Origin: a bacterium HR20
GTDB taxonomy: Bacteria; Bacteroidota; Ignavibacteria; Kapaibacteriales; NICIL-2
Reading direction: 5' to 3'
Assembly (NCBI GenBank): GCA_002898675.1
Contig: BEHW01000065.1
Span: 1 to 12,333, forward strand
DNA length: 12,333 bases
This document shows, piece by piece, positions 1-7,304 of the stretch. The notes under the pieces are model-generated. The model did not search any database. It had not been told where the DNA came from and saw only the letters and a list, made by a program, of their open reading frames with translations. How positions within the stretch are numbered: position 1 is the stretch's first letter; each line of letters starts with the position of its first letter. A program made the translations under genes and the position numbers.

Positions 1-129
1 AATCTCTGCGTAGCCGTAGCGCTCCATCCACTGCCGAATGACGGACTCGATGTGGTGCCAGCGCTCGATTTCACTTGGCAAGATGTCTTTTGTGCCTCGA
101 ACCGTTTGGATGCGTTCGTTAGTCGGCAT
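1..129 (-). CDS. hisS: Histidyl-tRNA synthetase, N-terminal fragment
   Basis: This partial gene is cut by the left edge of the window; only the first 43 residues are present. They contain VRGTKDILPSE at about residues 10-20, the start signature of class II histidyl-tRNA synthetases, followed by a helix and YGYAEI, where family members lead into motif 1. The enzyme charges tRNA-His with histidine in the cytoplasm. The ATG (127-129) lies inside the end of ptsN, giving an 11-base overlap in another frame and suggesting translational coupling. I see no Shine-Dalgarno sequence before it. The regulatory paralog HisZ is a less likely alternative, because the TKDILP form is typical of HisS. The catalytic motifs lie outside the window. 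Confidence 0.88.
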   Translation of the reverse strand, partial: MPTNERIQTVRGTKDILPSEIERWHHIESVIRQWMERYGYAEI

Positions 130-601
130 TGTTGCTGTCGGGCAATTGCTGGAAGTATTCGTAAACGGCGTTGGGCGTCCGTGCTTGGAGCAGTGTATGC
201 CGGAACAGCTCGCGTGATTGCTCCGAGCTGACCAGGCGAGAAATTTTTCCGAGCAGTTGAAGATGCGTTCGCACATCACCGGAGCGGCCCAGGATCAAGA
301 TTGCGATGTCAACGGGTTTGCCGTCGAGCGAGTCGTACTCGACAGGTTGGGCGCAGGTGACAAGTGCTGCAGTTGCGCGGGCGACAGCATCTGTTTTTGC
401 ATGCGGAATCGCAATGCCGTATCCAATGCCCGTCGAGAGGCGTTCTTCCCGCTCGAAGACTGCTTGACGCGCGCGTTCGGAGTCGAGCAGCTCACCTTCA
501 GCATCAACGATTGCCAGCAGTCGGTCCAGGAGCTCTCGCTTGCTGGTGACCGGAATGCGCAGCTGAATCTTTGTGGGCGAGAGAACATCGGCGATCTTCA
601 T
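119..601 (-). CDS. ptsN: PTS EIIA component, fructose/nitrogen type (PtsN-like)
   Basis: This is a 160-residue single-domain PTS EIIA protein of the fructose/mannitol/nitrogen class (PF00359). The segment GIGYGIAIPHAKTD holds the expected phosphorylated histidine (about His67), and the usual family length is 150-160 residues. No permease EIIB or EIIC domains are attached and no PTS permease gene is nearby, so a regulatory PtsN-type role, receiving phosphate from an HPr-type carrier, is more likely than sugar transport. I place the start at ATG 599-601 (MKIADVL), with a weak GGA about 10 bases upstream. A TTG at 614-616 would add five residues but has no ribosome site. It follows the nucleotidyltransferase fusion after about 125 bases and overlaps hisS by 11 bases. 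What it controls cannot be read from the sequence. Confidence 0.88.
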   Translation of the reverse strand: MKIADVLSPTKIQLRIPVTSKRELLDRLLAIVDAEGELLDSERARQAVFEREERLSTGIGYGIAIPHAKTDAVARATAALVTCAQPVEYDSLDGKPVDIAILILGRSGDVRTHLQLLGKISRLVSSEQSRELFRHTLLQARTPNAVYEYFQQLPDSNNAD

Positions 602-643
602 GGGACAAGCTTCCAATTGTGTTTAGGCAACGAGCAGGGCATT

Positions 644-673
644 GGCTGCTAAAGAGCATCCGGACGCGCAGCC
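644..673. repeat. Small inverted repeat between the GDP-mannose fusion gene and ptsN
   Basis: Within the gap of about 125 bases, GGCTGC at 644-649 faces GCAGCC at 668-673. The space between them holds the near-palindrome GCATCCGGACGC (656-667). The structure could fold in the transcript, but no T-run follows it on the minus strand, so it does not look like an intrinsic terminator. Readthrough from the fusion gene into ptsN is therefore possible. I found no convincing promoter for ptsN here. Confidence 0.3.
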
Positions 674-726
674 TGATCTTGGCGGCTTCGAAGAGTGCAA
701 AATTAGCGCCAATTCTCGAGCACTGA

Positions 727-3249
727 TTAGCTCTGCACGGTACTTCCCCACTGCGCGACCAGTGCCGCTACTTCCTCGGCAAGATGTTCGGCATCGTCCG
801 GGCTATCTGCTTCAGCGACGATCGAGAACGCAGCGTGCTCCCTCGAAGGCACAAGCAGTACGCTTCTGCCATCGGGCAGAAATACCTTGACGCCGTCAAT
901 AAGCTGGCGGTCGTATGCACTACTCCATTCGATCGCATGCCGCATAACGGTGCCCTTTTTATCCCACGGGCAACGCACGCTCAGGCGCGATTGATGCCGT
1001 TTGGGAAGCTCGCTGTCGAGTTCGGCAAGCGAGAACCCCGTGCGAGCGAGCATTTCGAGGACCTTCCCGATCGTGTATAGCCCATCGGTTGCAACGCTGT
1101 ATTCGGGGAAGATGAACCCGCCACGCGTCCCGCCAACAAACCGGATCCGCTCATCGCGTGTTGCTTCCATCATGGCAGTGTGCGAATTTTTCGTGCGGAG
1201 GACTTCTGCACCGTATTCGGCAGCGATGATGTCCACTTCGCTTGTTGCCTCGACTGGAACGGCGATGGCGAATGGCAGATGCTCGCGGTTGCTTTCGAGA
1301 AACAGTTTGGTGATGATCGTCAGCAACCGCATGGAAGAGAACCAGTAGCCGCGCTCATCTACCAACGCAATTCGCTCGGCACCGGGGTCAATTTTGAAGC
1401 CGATTTCGTAGCCGAGCGAGCGCATGATACCAGAGATTTCGCGTCGGTTTTCTTCGTCAGCAGCGGTCGTAGAGGCTCGGAATGGGTCAATGTAGCTGTT
1501 GAGTGCAAGTGCGGTTGTGCCGAGTCTGCCGAGAATGCTCGGGAAGATACTCACCGCCATACCGAAGCTGTAGTCAATCAAAATGCGGAAGCGGCGTTGA
1601 GCGATGCGTTCGACATCGAGTGCACGCAAGTAATCAGCAACATAAGTTTCGTTCTGCCGCTCTGGGTAGCGAAGCTGACCGACGCGCTCATATGGCACCC
1701 GGCGAATATCCTCGCCGAAGAAGTAGCGCTCGATTTTCTTGGCAAGTTCTGTCGGCAGATCGCGCCCATCGTTGCCGATGATTACGATATCGGTCATCGT
1801 CGGGTTGCGGAAAGAGCGGCGGACGTGGAATCCCGCAGCAACACTTCGACTCCGTGTCGCAAGACGCGTTTGGGGAATTGGCGTCATTTGCAAGTCCTCG
1901 ACCGAAACCCCTGCGGAAAGCAAGCCTGCCACCAACGCACGCTTGATCATCCGCGACGTGGGGTCCGGGTCGCGCGAGGCGACTACAGTAGCGCCAATCG
2001 GGAGTGCGGTGCCAATGGCTGTCCCAAGTCGCGCAGCGAATTCTGGATTCATCTCAACGTTCGATGCGCCGGTGATACGTGCATCGGTGAAAAGCTCGCG
2101 CGACCATTTTTCTTCGTGGATCATCGAACGGACAACGATAGAGTGCGGCTCGACGTGCTTGCGTGGCCACAGTTTGATGTTGGGACCGAGCACAGCCCCG
2201 TCCCCAATCGAACACCCTTCGGCGACAAAGACATTCTCTTCGACAGCCACGCGCTCACCAAGCTGAACATTCGAAGCCAGCACAGCGCCTTCGATGTGGG
2301 ATGCAACTCCTATGCGGACTCCATCCCAGAGCACCGACCGAGCGATGACTGCCCCTGCACCAATCTGGCAATCGTTTCCGATGACGCAGCTATCGAGCAC
2401 GGCGTTCCTGGCAATCTGCACCCCATTTCCAATGATGACGGTCCCGCGGCATTCGACGCTGGGGTCAATCGTCGAGCCATCGCCAATCCACACATTCCCG
2501 CGACGGGAGCCAGGAATTTCAATGCGGACATTCCCAGCGAGGACGTCGTAGTGTGCTTGTTGGTACTCCGAAAGATTCCCAATGTCGCGCCAGTATCCGT
2601 TGGCGATGTAGCCGTAGAGTGCATCGCCGCGTTCGAGCATCATTGGGAAGAGGTCCTTGCTAAAATCGAACTCTCGAGCTGGGGGGATCAACTCTAAAAC
2701 GCGCGGTTCGAGGATGTAGATTCCGGTGTTGATGGTATCGCTGAAGACTTCGCCCCAGCTTGGTTTTTCGAGGAACCGGCGGATTCGACCGTCCGAATCG
2801 GCGATAACAATGCCGTACTGGAGAGGATTCGATGTCCGTGTGAGCACGATCGTTGCGTCGGCGTTCTTTTCGCAGTGGAAGGCTATTGCCGCTGAAAGGT
2901 CGAAGTCCGTGAGCACATCGCCGCTGATGATGAGAAATCTCCCTGAGCGGAGGTAGGCTTCGGCATTCTTGATGCTGCCGGCGGTTCCGTAATCGGCGGC
3001 TGCTCGGACATATTCCATCGTTACGTCCCAACGGCTTCCATCGCCGAAGTAGCTTGTGATTGCGTCGGGGTGGAAATAGAGCACTGCAAGCATACGTCGC
3101 ATCCCATGCCGCACAAGCAGTCGGACGATATGCTCCATCATCGGCTTGCCCGCCAGTGGCACCATTGGCTTTGGGATTTCCATCGTCAGTGGGCGGAGTC
3201 GAGTGCCGAATCCACCAGCCATGATTACCGCTTTCTCCACAGCTGCCAT
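727..3249 (-). CDS. Mannose-1-phosphate guanylyltransferase / phosphomannomutase-like fusion protein
   Basis: This 840-residue protein has three parts. Residues about 5-235 form a sugar-phosphate nucleotidyltransferase: GGFGTRLRPLT at 12-22, catalytic Lys27 in PKPM, metal-binding GDVLTDFD at 110-117, and EKP at 161-163. Residues about 250-375 are left-handed beta-helix hexapeptide repeats (IGDGSTI, VIIGNGV and similar). Residues about 385-830 are phosphohexomutase-like. The organisation matches long fusions known from cyanobacteria, Chloroflexi and other groups, which are expected to make GDP-mannose or a related nucleotide sugar for glycan synthesis. The mutase part is not canonical: HVRRSFRNP (475-483) stands where TASHNP is expected, VDERG (630-634) where the DGDxDR metal loop is expected, and VPSREHA (800-806) where RPSGTEP is expected. 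Nucleotide and sugar specificity (GDP-mannose or another) cannot be fixed from motifs. The ATG at 3247-3249 has a strong ribosome site, GGAGGA at 3259-3264. It is divergent from pcm. Confidence 0.9.
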   Translation of the reverse strand: MAAVEKAVIMAGGFGTRLRPLTMEIPKPMVPLAGKPMMEHIVRLLVRHGMRRMLAVLYFHPDAITSYFGDGSRWDVTMEYVRAAADYGTAGSIKNAEAYLRSGRFLIISGDVLTDFDLSAAIAFHCEKNADATIVLTRTSNPLQYGIVIADSDGRIRRFLEKPSWGEVFSDTINTGIYILEPRVLELIPPAREFDFSKDLFPMMLERGDALYGYIANGYWRDIGNLSEYQQAHYDVLAGNVRIEIPGSRRGNVWIGDGSTIDPSVECRGTVIIGNGVQIARNAVLDSCVIGNDCQIGAGAVIARSVLWDGVRIGVASHIEGAVLASNVQLGERVAVEENVFVAEGCSIGDGAVLGPNIKLWPRKHVEPHSIVVRSMIHEEKWSRELFTDARITGASNVEMNPEFAARLGTAIGTALPIGATVVASRDPDPTSRMIKRALVAGLLSAGVSVEDLQMTPIPQTRLATRSRSVAAGFHVRRSFRNPTMTDIVIIGNDGRDLPTELAKKIERYFFGEDIRRVPYERVGQLRYPERQNETYVADYLRALDVERIAQRRFRILIDYSFGMAVSIFPSILGRLGTTALALNSYIDPFRASTTAADEENRREISGIMRSLGYEIGFKIDPGAERIALVDERGYWFSSMRLLTIITKLFLESNREHLPFAIAVPVEATSEVDIIAAEYGAEVLRTKNSHTAMMEATRDERIRFVGGTRGGFIFPEYSVATDGLYTIGKVLEMLARTGFSLAELDSELPKRHQSRLSVRCPWDKKGTVMRHAIEWSSAYDRQLIDGVKVFLPDGRSVLLVPSREHAAFSIVAEADSPDDAEHLAEEVAALVAQWGSTVQS

Positions 3250-3258
3250 CGGTGCATG

Positions 3259-3264
3259 TCCTCC
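3259..3264 (-). promoter_or_regulatory. Shine-Dalgarno site of the nucleotidyltransferase fusion gene
   Basis: On the minus strand this reads GGAGGA, nine bases before the ATG at 3247-3249. It is one of only two strong ribosome sites in the window and supports MAAVEKAVIMAGG as the true N-terminus. Most other genes here have no recognisable site. Confidence 0.7.
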
Positions 3265-3283
3265 AAATCATTCGACGCGCTGC

Positions 3284-3289
3284 AATATA
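3284..3289 (-). promoter_or_regulatory. Possible -10 element for the nucleotidyltransferase fusion gene
   Basis: On the minus strand this reads TATATT, about 35 bases upstream of the start codon and just upstream of the ribosome site. The matching -35 position (TTCGTC) is a poor match to consensus. It is a plausible housekeeping promoter in a divergent intergenic region, but the support is weak. Confidence 0.3.
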
Positions 3290-3325
3290 GCGTGCACCTT
3301 GGGCTCGACGAACGCGTTGCAGCAA

Positions 3326-3365
3326 CGATGATATGCAGTAATTCCGATTTTCGTATGCATCATCG
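3326..3365. repeat. Imperfect inverted repeat upstream of pcm
   Basis: CGATGATATGCA (3326-3337) and TATGCATCATCG (3354-3365) are inverted copies that pair once a two-base bulge is allowed, around a 16-base AT-richer spacer. The repeat ends 10 bases before the proposed pcm start, inside the divergent promoter region. It could be an operator or a leader hairpin. I do not recognise a known regulator site. Confidence 0.4.
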
Positions 3366-3375
3366 CTTCAAGTCA

Positions 3376-4059
3376 ATGAGCCATCGGTACGTTCTCGAAG
3401 AATCGAAGCGTCAGCTTCTTGCATCACTCCGGCAACGCGGAATCCATCCACGCATTCTTGCTGTGCTCGAAGCGGTTCCACGGGAGCGCTTTGTGCCGGA
3501 ATCGTTGCAAGCTCGCGCCTATGAGGATACGTCGCTCCCGATTGGTCATGGGCAAACGATCTCTCAGCCCTACACGGTTGCCTATATGACACAGCTGCTC
3601 GATGTACAGCCGGGCAATTGCGTTCTCGAAATTGGCACAGGGAGTGGCTACCAGACTGCGATTCTCTGTGCACTGGGCGCGAGGGTGTGGAGCGTGGAAC
3701 TAGTCCCAGAGCTTGCTGATCGTGCGCGTCGGGTGCTGGAATCGCTCGGCTTTCGACCTACGCTCATCGTCGGTGATGGTTGGTCAGGGTATCCCGATGC
3801 TGCACCGTACGATCGGATTATCGTAACAGCAGCGGCGCCAGAAATCCCAATGACGCTGGCACGCCAGCTTGTAGCAGGAGGGAAAATGGTTGTTCCCGTC
3901 GGTGAGAAAGACCAAAGCATGTACCTGGTCACGCGGATGAGCGAAAATGAATTTGACGTCTATGCCTCATCGCAGCGGTTCCGTTTTGTGCCATTTGTTC
4001 GCCCTTCGGAGCAGGAAAGCCGACCGTCTGCACCAACAGCAACGGATCGCAATGACTGA
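3376..4059 (+). CDS. pcm: Protein-L-isoaspartate O-methyltransferase
   Basis: This 227-residue cytoplasmic enzyme transfers a methyl group from S-adenosylmethionine to isoaspartyl residues in aged proteins, starting their repair. Visible family motifs are DTSLPIGHGQTISQPY (51-66), which holds the conserved substrate-binding segment, SAM motif I VLEIGTGSGYQTA (83-95), and IIVTAAAPEIP further on. The length is typical. The frame stays open upstream to 3070, but that part lies largely over the divergent gene's start and is unlikely to be coding. ATG 3376-3378 gives MSHRYVLEESKRQLL, the normal family start. No Shine-Dalgarno sequence is seen. It is the first gene of a pcm-miaA-surE block, and its last eight bases overlap miaA. 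The last 15 residues are polar and not conserved in the family. Confidence 0.93.
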   Translation: MSHRYVLEESKRQLLASLRQRGIHPRILAVLEAVPRERFVPESLQARAYEDTSLPIGHGQTISQPYTVAYMTQLLDVQPGNCVLEIGTGSGYQTAILCALGARVWSVELVPELADRARRVLESLGFRPTLIVGDGWSGYPDAAPYDRIIVTAAAPEIPMTLARQLVAGGKMVVPVGEKDQSMYLVTRMSENEFDVYASSQRFRFVPFVRPSEQESRPSAPTATDRND

Positions 4060-5041
4060 TCGAACTGCCAAGCATGCTGCCAGTGTCCCGTTGGTACTTG
4101 TGCTGCAAGGTCCCACTGCATCGGGCAAGACGGCTCTTGCCCATGGATTGGCAGATGTATTCCCACTGGAGATTATCTCAGCCGATTCGCGGCAAGTGTA
4201 CTGTGGACTTGATATCGGTACAGCGAAGCCGACCGAAGCCGAGCGCAAACGCTATCGCTACTACGGCATTGATCTCTGCACGCCCGACCAGAGTATCTCT
4301 GCAGGGCAATTTGCTCGCTGGGCCTGGGAGTGGATCGGCGAGATTGCCGCGCGTGGAAAGGTGCCAATCATCGTCGGTGGGAGCGGGCTCTATGTCCGCG
4401 CGATCACAGAAGGTCTGTTTGAGGAGTCAGGGAGAATCTCGCCTGCGATTCGCTCGCAGCTTGCCGAGCGTCTTGCCCGCGAGGGACGCCAAGCGCTCTA
4501 TGCAGAGCTTGAACGGCTGGACCCAGTCTCTGCTGCACGCTATTCTGACCAAAATCCCCGACGTATCCTTCGTGCGCTGGAGTTCTACTACGCGTACGGT
4601 ATCCCGTTGAGCCTCGCACAGAGCACCTTGCGCCATCAGCCACCGCCGATGCGTATCGTGCGCATTACACTCTTGCCAGAACGCTCAGCACTCTACGCGC
4701 GAATTGCCCAGCGCGTCCATCGAATGTGGGAAGCTGGGCTTGTGGAGGAGACGCAGCATCTTCTCAGCCACGGCTACGACCGATCGCTGCCAATCTTTAC
4801 AACAATCGGGTACGCAGAAGCATTGATGGTGATTCAGGGACATCTCGACCGTTCGAGCGCAATAGAGCGCACGATCGTACGTACTCGCCGCTACGCCAAG
4901 CGGCAGATTACCTGGCTGCGGAATTCAACGCCGCTCGGCACTGTACTCCCGCACTTTGGCGACCAAGCAGTGAACATCGTTCAACCAATGATTGACCAAC
5001 TTTTGCACTCCGCCGATGAATATTCTTGTGACAAACGATGA
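4052..5041 (+). CDS. miaA: tRNA dimethylallyltransferase
   Basis: This 329-residue enzyme adds a dimethylallyl group to A37 of tRNAs that read UNN codons. The P-loop GPTASGKT is at 20-27, followed by SADSRQVY (43-50), DIGTAKP (54-60), GGSGLYVRA and the family segment NPRRILRALE. The length fits the usual 300-330 residues. ATG 4052-4054 lies inside the end of pcm (eight-base overlap) with a GGA about seven bases before it. Its own 3' end overlaps surE by 26 bases. Both overlaps point to a single transcript with coupled translation. Nothing appears truncated or altered. Confidence 0.95.
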   Translation: MTDRTAKHAASVPLVLVLQGPTASGKTALAHGLADVFPLEIISADSRQVYCGLDIGTAKPTEAERKRYRYYGIDLCTPDQSISAGQFARWAWEWIGEIAARGKVPIIVGGSGLYVRAITEGLFEESGRISPAIRSQLAERLAREGRQALYAELERLDPVSAARYSDQNPRRILRALEFYYAYGIPLSLAQSTLRHQPPPMRIVRITLLPERSALYARIAQRVHRMWEAGLVEETQHLLSHGYDRSLPIFTTIGYAEALMVIQGHLDRSSAIERTIVRTRRYAKRQITWLRNSTPLGTVLPHFGDQAVNIVQPMIDQLLHSADEYSCDKR

Positions 5042-5768
5042 TGGCATTGCCTCCAGCGGAATCTATGCGCTTGCAGCAGCATTGCGACGGCTCGGAACTG
5101 TGACGGTTGTTGCCCCAGATCGGCAGCAGAGCGCTGTCGGGCATGCGTTGACTGTCAGCGAGCCGCTCCGCGTAACACGCATTTGGCGCGATGGACAGTT
5201 CTTCGGCTACGCCGTCAGTGGAACCCCTGCAGACTGTGTCAAGCTGGCGATTGCACGCTTGTTGGAAGCCCCGCCGGACATTGTCGTCTCCGGCATCAAC
5301 CACGGCTACAACACGGGGATCAACGTCCTCTACTCGGGGACGGTTTCTGCGGCAACAGAAGCAATGCTGCTGGGTATTCAGGCAATAGCTGTTTCGCTTG
5401 GCTCATTCGATGAAAATGCAGATTGCTCCGTTGCAGCACAGACAGCGGCATATTTGGTTGAGCGCTACCACGAGCTGGGGATTCCTCCGAGGACCCTTCT
5501 CAATGTCAACGTTCCCCCACTGCCAGAAGAGCAAATCAAAGGCGTCCGCATTACCCGGCAAGGGCAAGGCATGTGGAATGATGCATACGAGGAACGGCTC
5601 GATCCGATGGGACGTCCGTACTACTGGCTCCGCGGAATCTACAATCACCTCGACAGCGATCCGAATGCCGACGATGTTGCCGTCGAGCAGGGCTACATCG
5701 CAATCACCCCTATCCGGTTCCACCTCACAGACGAAGAGACGATACATCGTCTCAAAGAGCGTTTCTAA
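5016..5768 (+). CDS. surE: 5'/3'-nucleotidase SurE (survival protein)
   Basis: This 250-residue metal-dependent phosphatase hydrolyses nucleoside monophosphates. The metal-binding residues of the family are all visible: Asp8 and Asp9 in NDDG, Ser39 in DRQQSA, and Asn95 in SGINHGYNTG. VSGTPADCVKLA (67-78) and YSGTVSAATEA (106-116) are further SurE signatures. The start is ATG 5016-5018 (MNILVTNDDG), within the last 26 bases of miaA; no ribosome site is seen, so translation probably depends on coupling. surE beside pcm is a well-known arrangement in Proteobacteria. Here miaA sits between them. The length is normal. Confidence 0.95.
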   Translation: MNILVTNDDGIASSGIYALAAALRRLGTVTVVAPDRQQSAVGHALTVSEPLRVTRIWRDGQFFGYAVSGTPADCVKLAIARLLEAPPDIVVSGINHGYNTGINVLYSGTVSAATEAMLLGIQAIAVSLGSFDENADCSVAAQTAAYLVERYHELGIPPRTLLNVNVPPLPEEQIKGVRITRQGQGMWNDAYEERLDPMGRPYYWLRGIYNHLDSDPNADDVAVEQGYIAITPIRFHLTDEETIHRLKERF

Positions 5769-5832
5769 ACGCTAAGGTAGCGTGGATGTTCGTCACTGCA
5801 CCAAGTACGGTTACACTGCTGACCCCAATTCC

Positions 5833-7170
5833 ATGAATTTCAACAAGCTGACACTTAAGTCGCAAGAAGCGTTTCAGCGGGCGCAGGAAATAGCGCTTGC
5901 AGCGTCGAACCAATCGCTCGAGCCGGTCCATCTGCTCGCTGCACTGATGGAAGATTCGCAAGGGCTTGTGCCGACAATTGTCGGGAAGATCGGCGGTAAC
6001 GTTGCATACATCAAGTCAAAGGTCGCTGAGGAAATCGAGCGTCTTCCCAAAGTTTCCGGTGGCGAGACGTACCTATCGAGCTCCCTTAGTAGTGTGCTGC
6101 AGCAAGCATTCCGAGAAGCCCAGCAGATGAAAGATGAGTACGTCAGCGTTGAGCATCTCCTCTTAGCGCTCGTTACCGAGAAATCTTCAGCCCAGCGAAT
6201 TCTGCTCGATCAGAGCATCACGCGCGACGCTGTCATGAAGGTCATCCGCGAGATCCGCAAGGATACGCGTATCACAGACCAGAATCCCGAAGAACGCTAC
6301 CAAGCGCTCCAGAAGTATGGGCGCAACCTCAACGACGAGGCGCGCAAAGGCAAGATTGATCCTGTCATCGGGCGCGAAGATGAGATCCGACGCGTTCTCC
6401 AAGTTCTTTCCCGGCGAACGAAGAACAACCCTGTGCTCATCGGTGAACCAGGCGTTGGAAAGACAGCGATTGTCGAGGGAATCGCACAGCGAATCGTCAG
6501 CGGTGACGTTCCCGAACCACTTCGGACGAAAACGATCGTTGCGCTTGATATGGGTGCGCTCGTCGCGGGTACAAGTTTCCGCGGTCAATTCGAGGAACGT
6601 TTGAAAGCGGTCGTCAAGGAAGTTGCAGATTCGAATGGCGAAATCATTCTGTTCATTGACGAGATTCACACGCTCATCGGTGCTGGTGCGGCTCAAGGGA
6701 GCATGGATGCAGCAAATATTTTGAAGCCAGCACTGGCGCGCGGCGAACTGCGGTGCATCGGTGCGACAACGCTCGATGAGTATCAGAAGTACATCGAAAA
6801 AGACCCTGCGCTGGAGCGCCGTTTCCAGAAAGTGTTCGTGGATGAGCCTTCGGTCGAGGATACGATCTCGATACTCCGCGGTCTGAAGGAGCGGTACGAA
6901 GTGCATCACGGCGTCCGCATAACGGATGCAGCAATAGTTGCAGCTGCGCAGCTTTCTCACCGCTACATCACCGATCGCTTTCTGCCGGATAAAGCGATTG
7001 ACCTCATTGATGAAGCAGCGGCAAAACTCCGAATGGAGATTGACTCGCTTCCCGAAGAGCTGGACGTCCTCGAGCGCCGCATTCGCCAGCTTGAGATCGA
7101 GCGCCAAGCATTGCTGCGCGAACTGCAAGCAGCGGGCGTCGAAGCGCTTCCAAGCGATGGTCGGCCGTAG
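5833..7170 (+). CDS. clpB: ClpB-type disaggregase, N-terminal half only (lacks most of M domain and NBD2)
   Basis: The 445 residues match the first half of ClpB, whose normal length is about 850-870. Residues 1-145 are the Clp N domain. NBD1 follows with Walker A GEPGVGKT (204-211), Walker B IILFIDE (270-276), LERRF with arginine-finger candidates (328-332), and DLIDEAAAKLRMEIDS (390-405). The M-domain coiled coil only begins (ELDVLERRIRQLEIERQALLRE, about 409-430, broken here by line only: first half ELDVLERRIR, second half QLEIERQALLRE) before a short nonconserved tail and a TAG stop. No NBD2 sequence follows in any frame before ssrA. Full-length ClpB refolds aggregates with DnaK and needs NBD2, so this form may be inactive, may act with a separately encoded second half, or may be a pseudogene. 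ATG 5833-5835 gives the standard start MNFNKLTLKSQEA. It begins 64 bases after surE. Confidence 0.85.
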   Translation: MNFNKLTLKSQEAFQRAQEIALAASNQSLEPVHLLAALMEDSQGLVPTIVGKIGGNVAYIKSKVAEEIERLPKVSGGETYLSSSLSSVLQQAFREAQQMKDEYVSVEHLLLALVTEKSSAQRILLDQSITRDAVMKVIREIRKDTRITDQNPEERYQALQKYGRNLNDEARKGKIDPVIGREDEIRRVLQVLSRRTKNNPVLIGEPGVGKTAIVEGIAQRIVSGDVPEPLRTKTIVALDMGALVAGTSFRGQFEERLKAVVKEVADSNGEIILFIDEIHTLIGAGAAQGSMDAANILKPALARGELRCIGATTLDEYQKYIEKDPALERRFQKVFVDEPSVEDTISILRGLKERYEVHHGVRITDAAIVAAAQLSHRYITDRFLPDKAIDLIDEAAAKLRMEIDSLPEELDVLERRIRQLEIERQALLRELQAAGVEALPSDGRP

Positions 7171-7271
7171 GGAAGCGGCTTGGCGCATCTGAAAAGCGTA
7201 CCCATGCTGTTCAACGCAGTCGAGCAGCAACACCCCATCCATACCCAGCGTTTGCGCGCATGAGCAATAGA

Positions 7272-7288
7272 ACGCACGCCCAGTGCGT
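7272..7288 (+). terminator. Hairpin between the ClpB-like gene and ssrA
   Basis: ACGCAC (7272-7277) and GTGCGT (7283-7288) pair perfectly around a five-base loop, and CTTTCT follows. It could be a weak intrinsic terminator for the upstream gene, or a structure in the ssrA promoter region, because mature tmRNA begins only 17 bases further on. The T-run is poor. The rest of 7171-7304 holds no gene and no promoter I would defend. Confidence 0.35.
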
Positions 7289-7304
7289 CTTTCTGCCTAC
7301 CATT

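Noticed and set aside
1180..2697. Long open frame of 505 codons on the plus strand
   Set aside because: It is antisense to the nucleotidyltransferase fusion, whose motifs are unmistakable; the translation has no recognisable domain and is rich in Cys, Arg and Asn as expected of a shadow frame.
3070..3375. N-terminal extension of pcm by 102 codons
   Set aside because: It crosses the divergent gene's start and ribosome site and does not resemble Pcm; the normal family start is at 3376.
6187..7242. Open frame of 351 codons on the minus strand
   Set aside because: It is antisense to the ClpB-like gene and shows no domain; the sense frame has intact Walker motifs.
7171..7304. Possible continuation of ClpB through a suppressed stop or frameshift
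   Set aside because: Translations past the TAG in all three plus frames show no M-domain or NBD2 similarity and soon meet stops.
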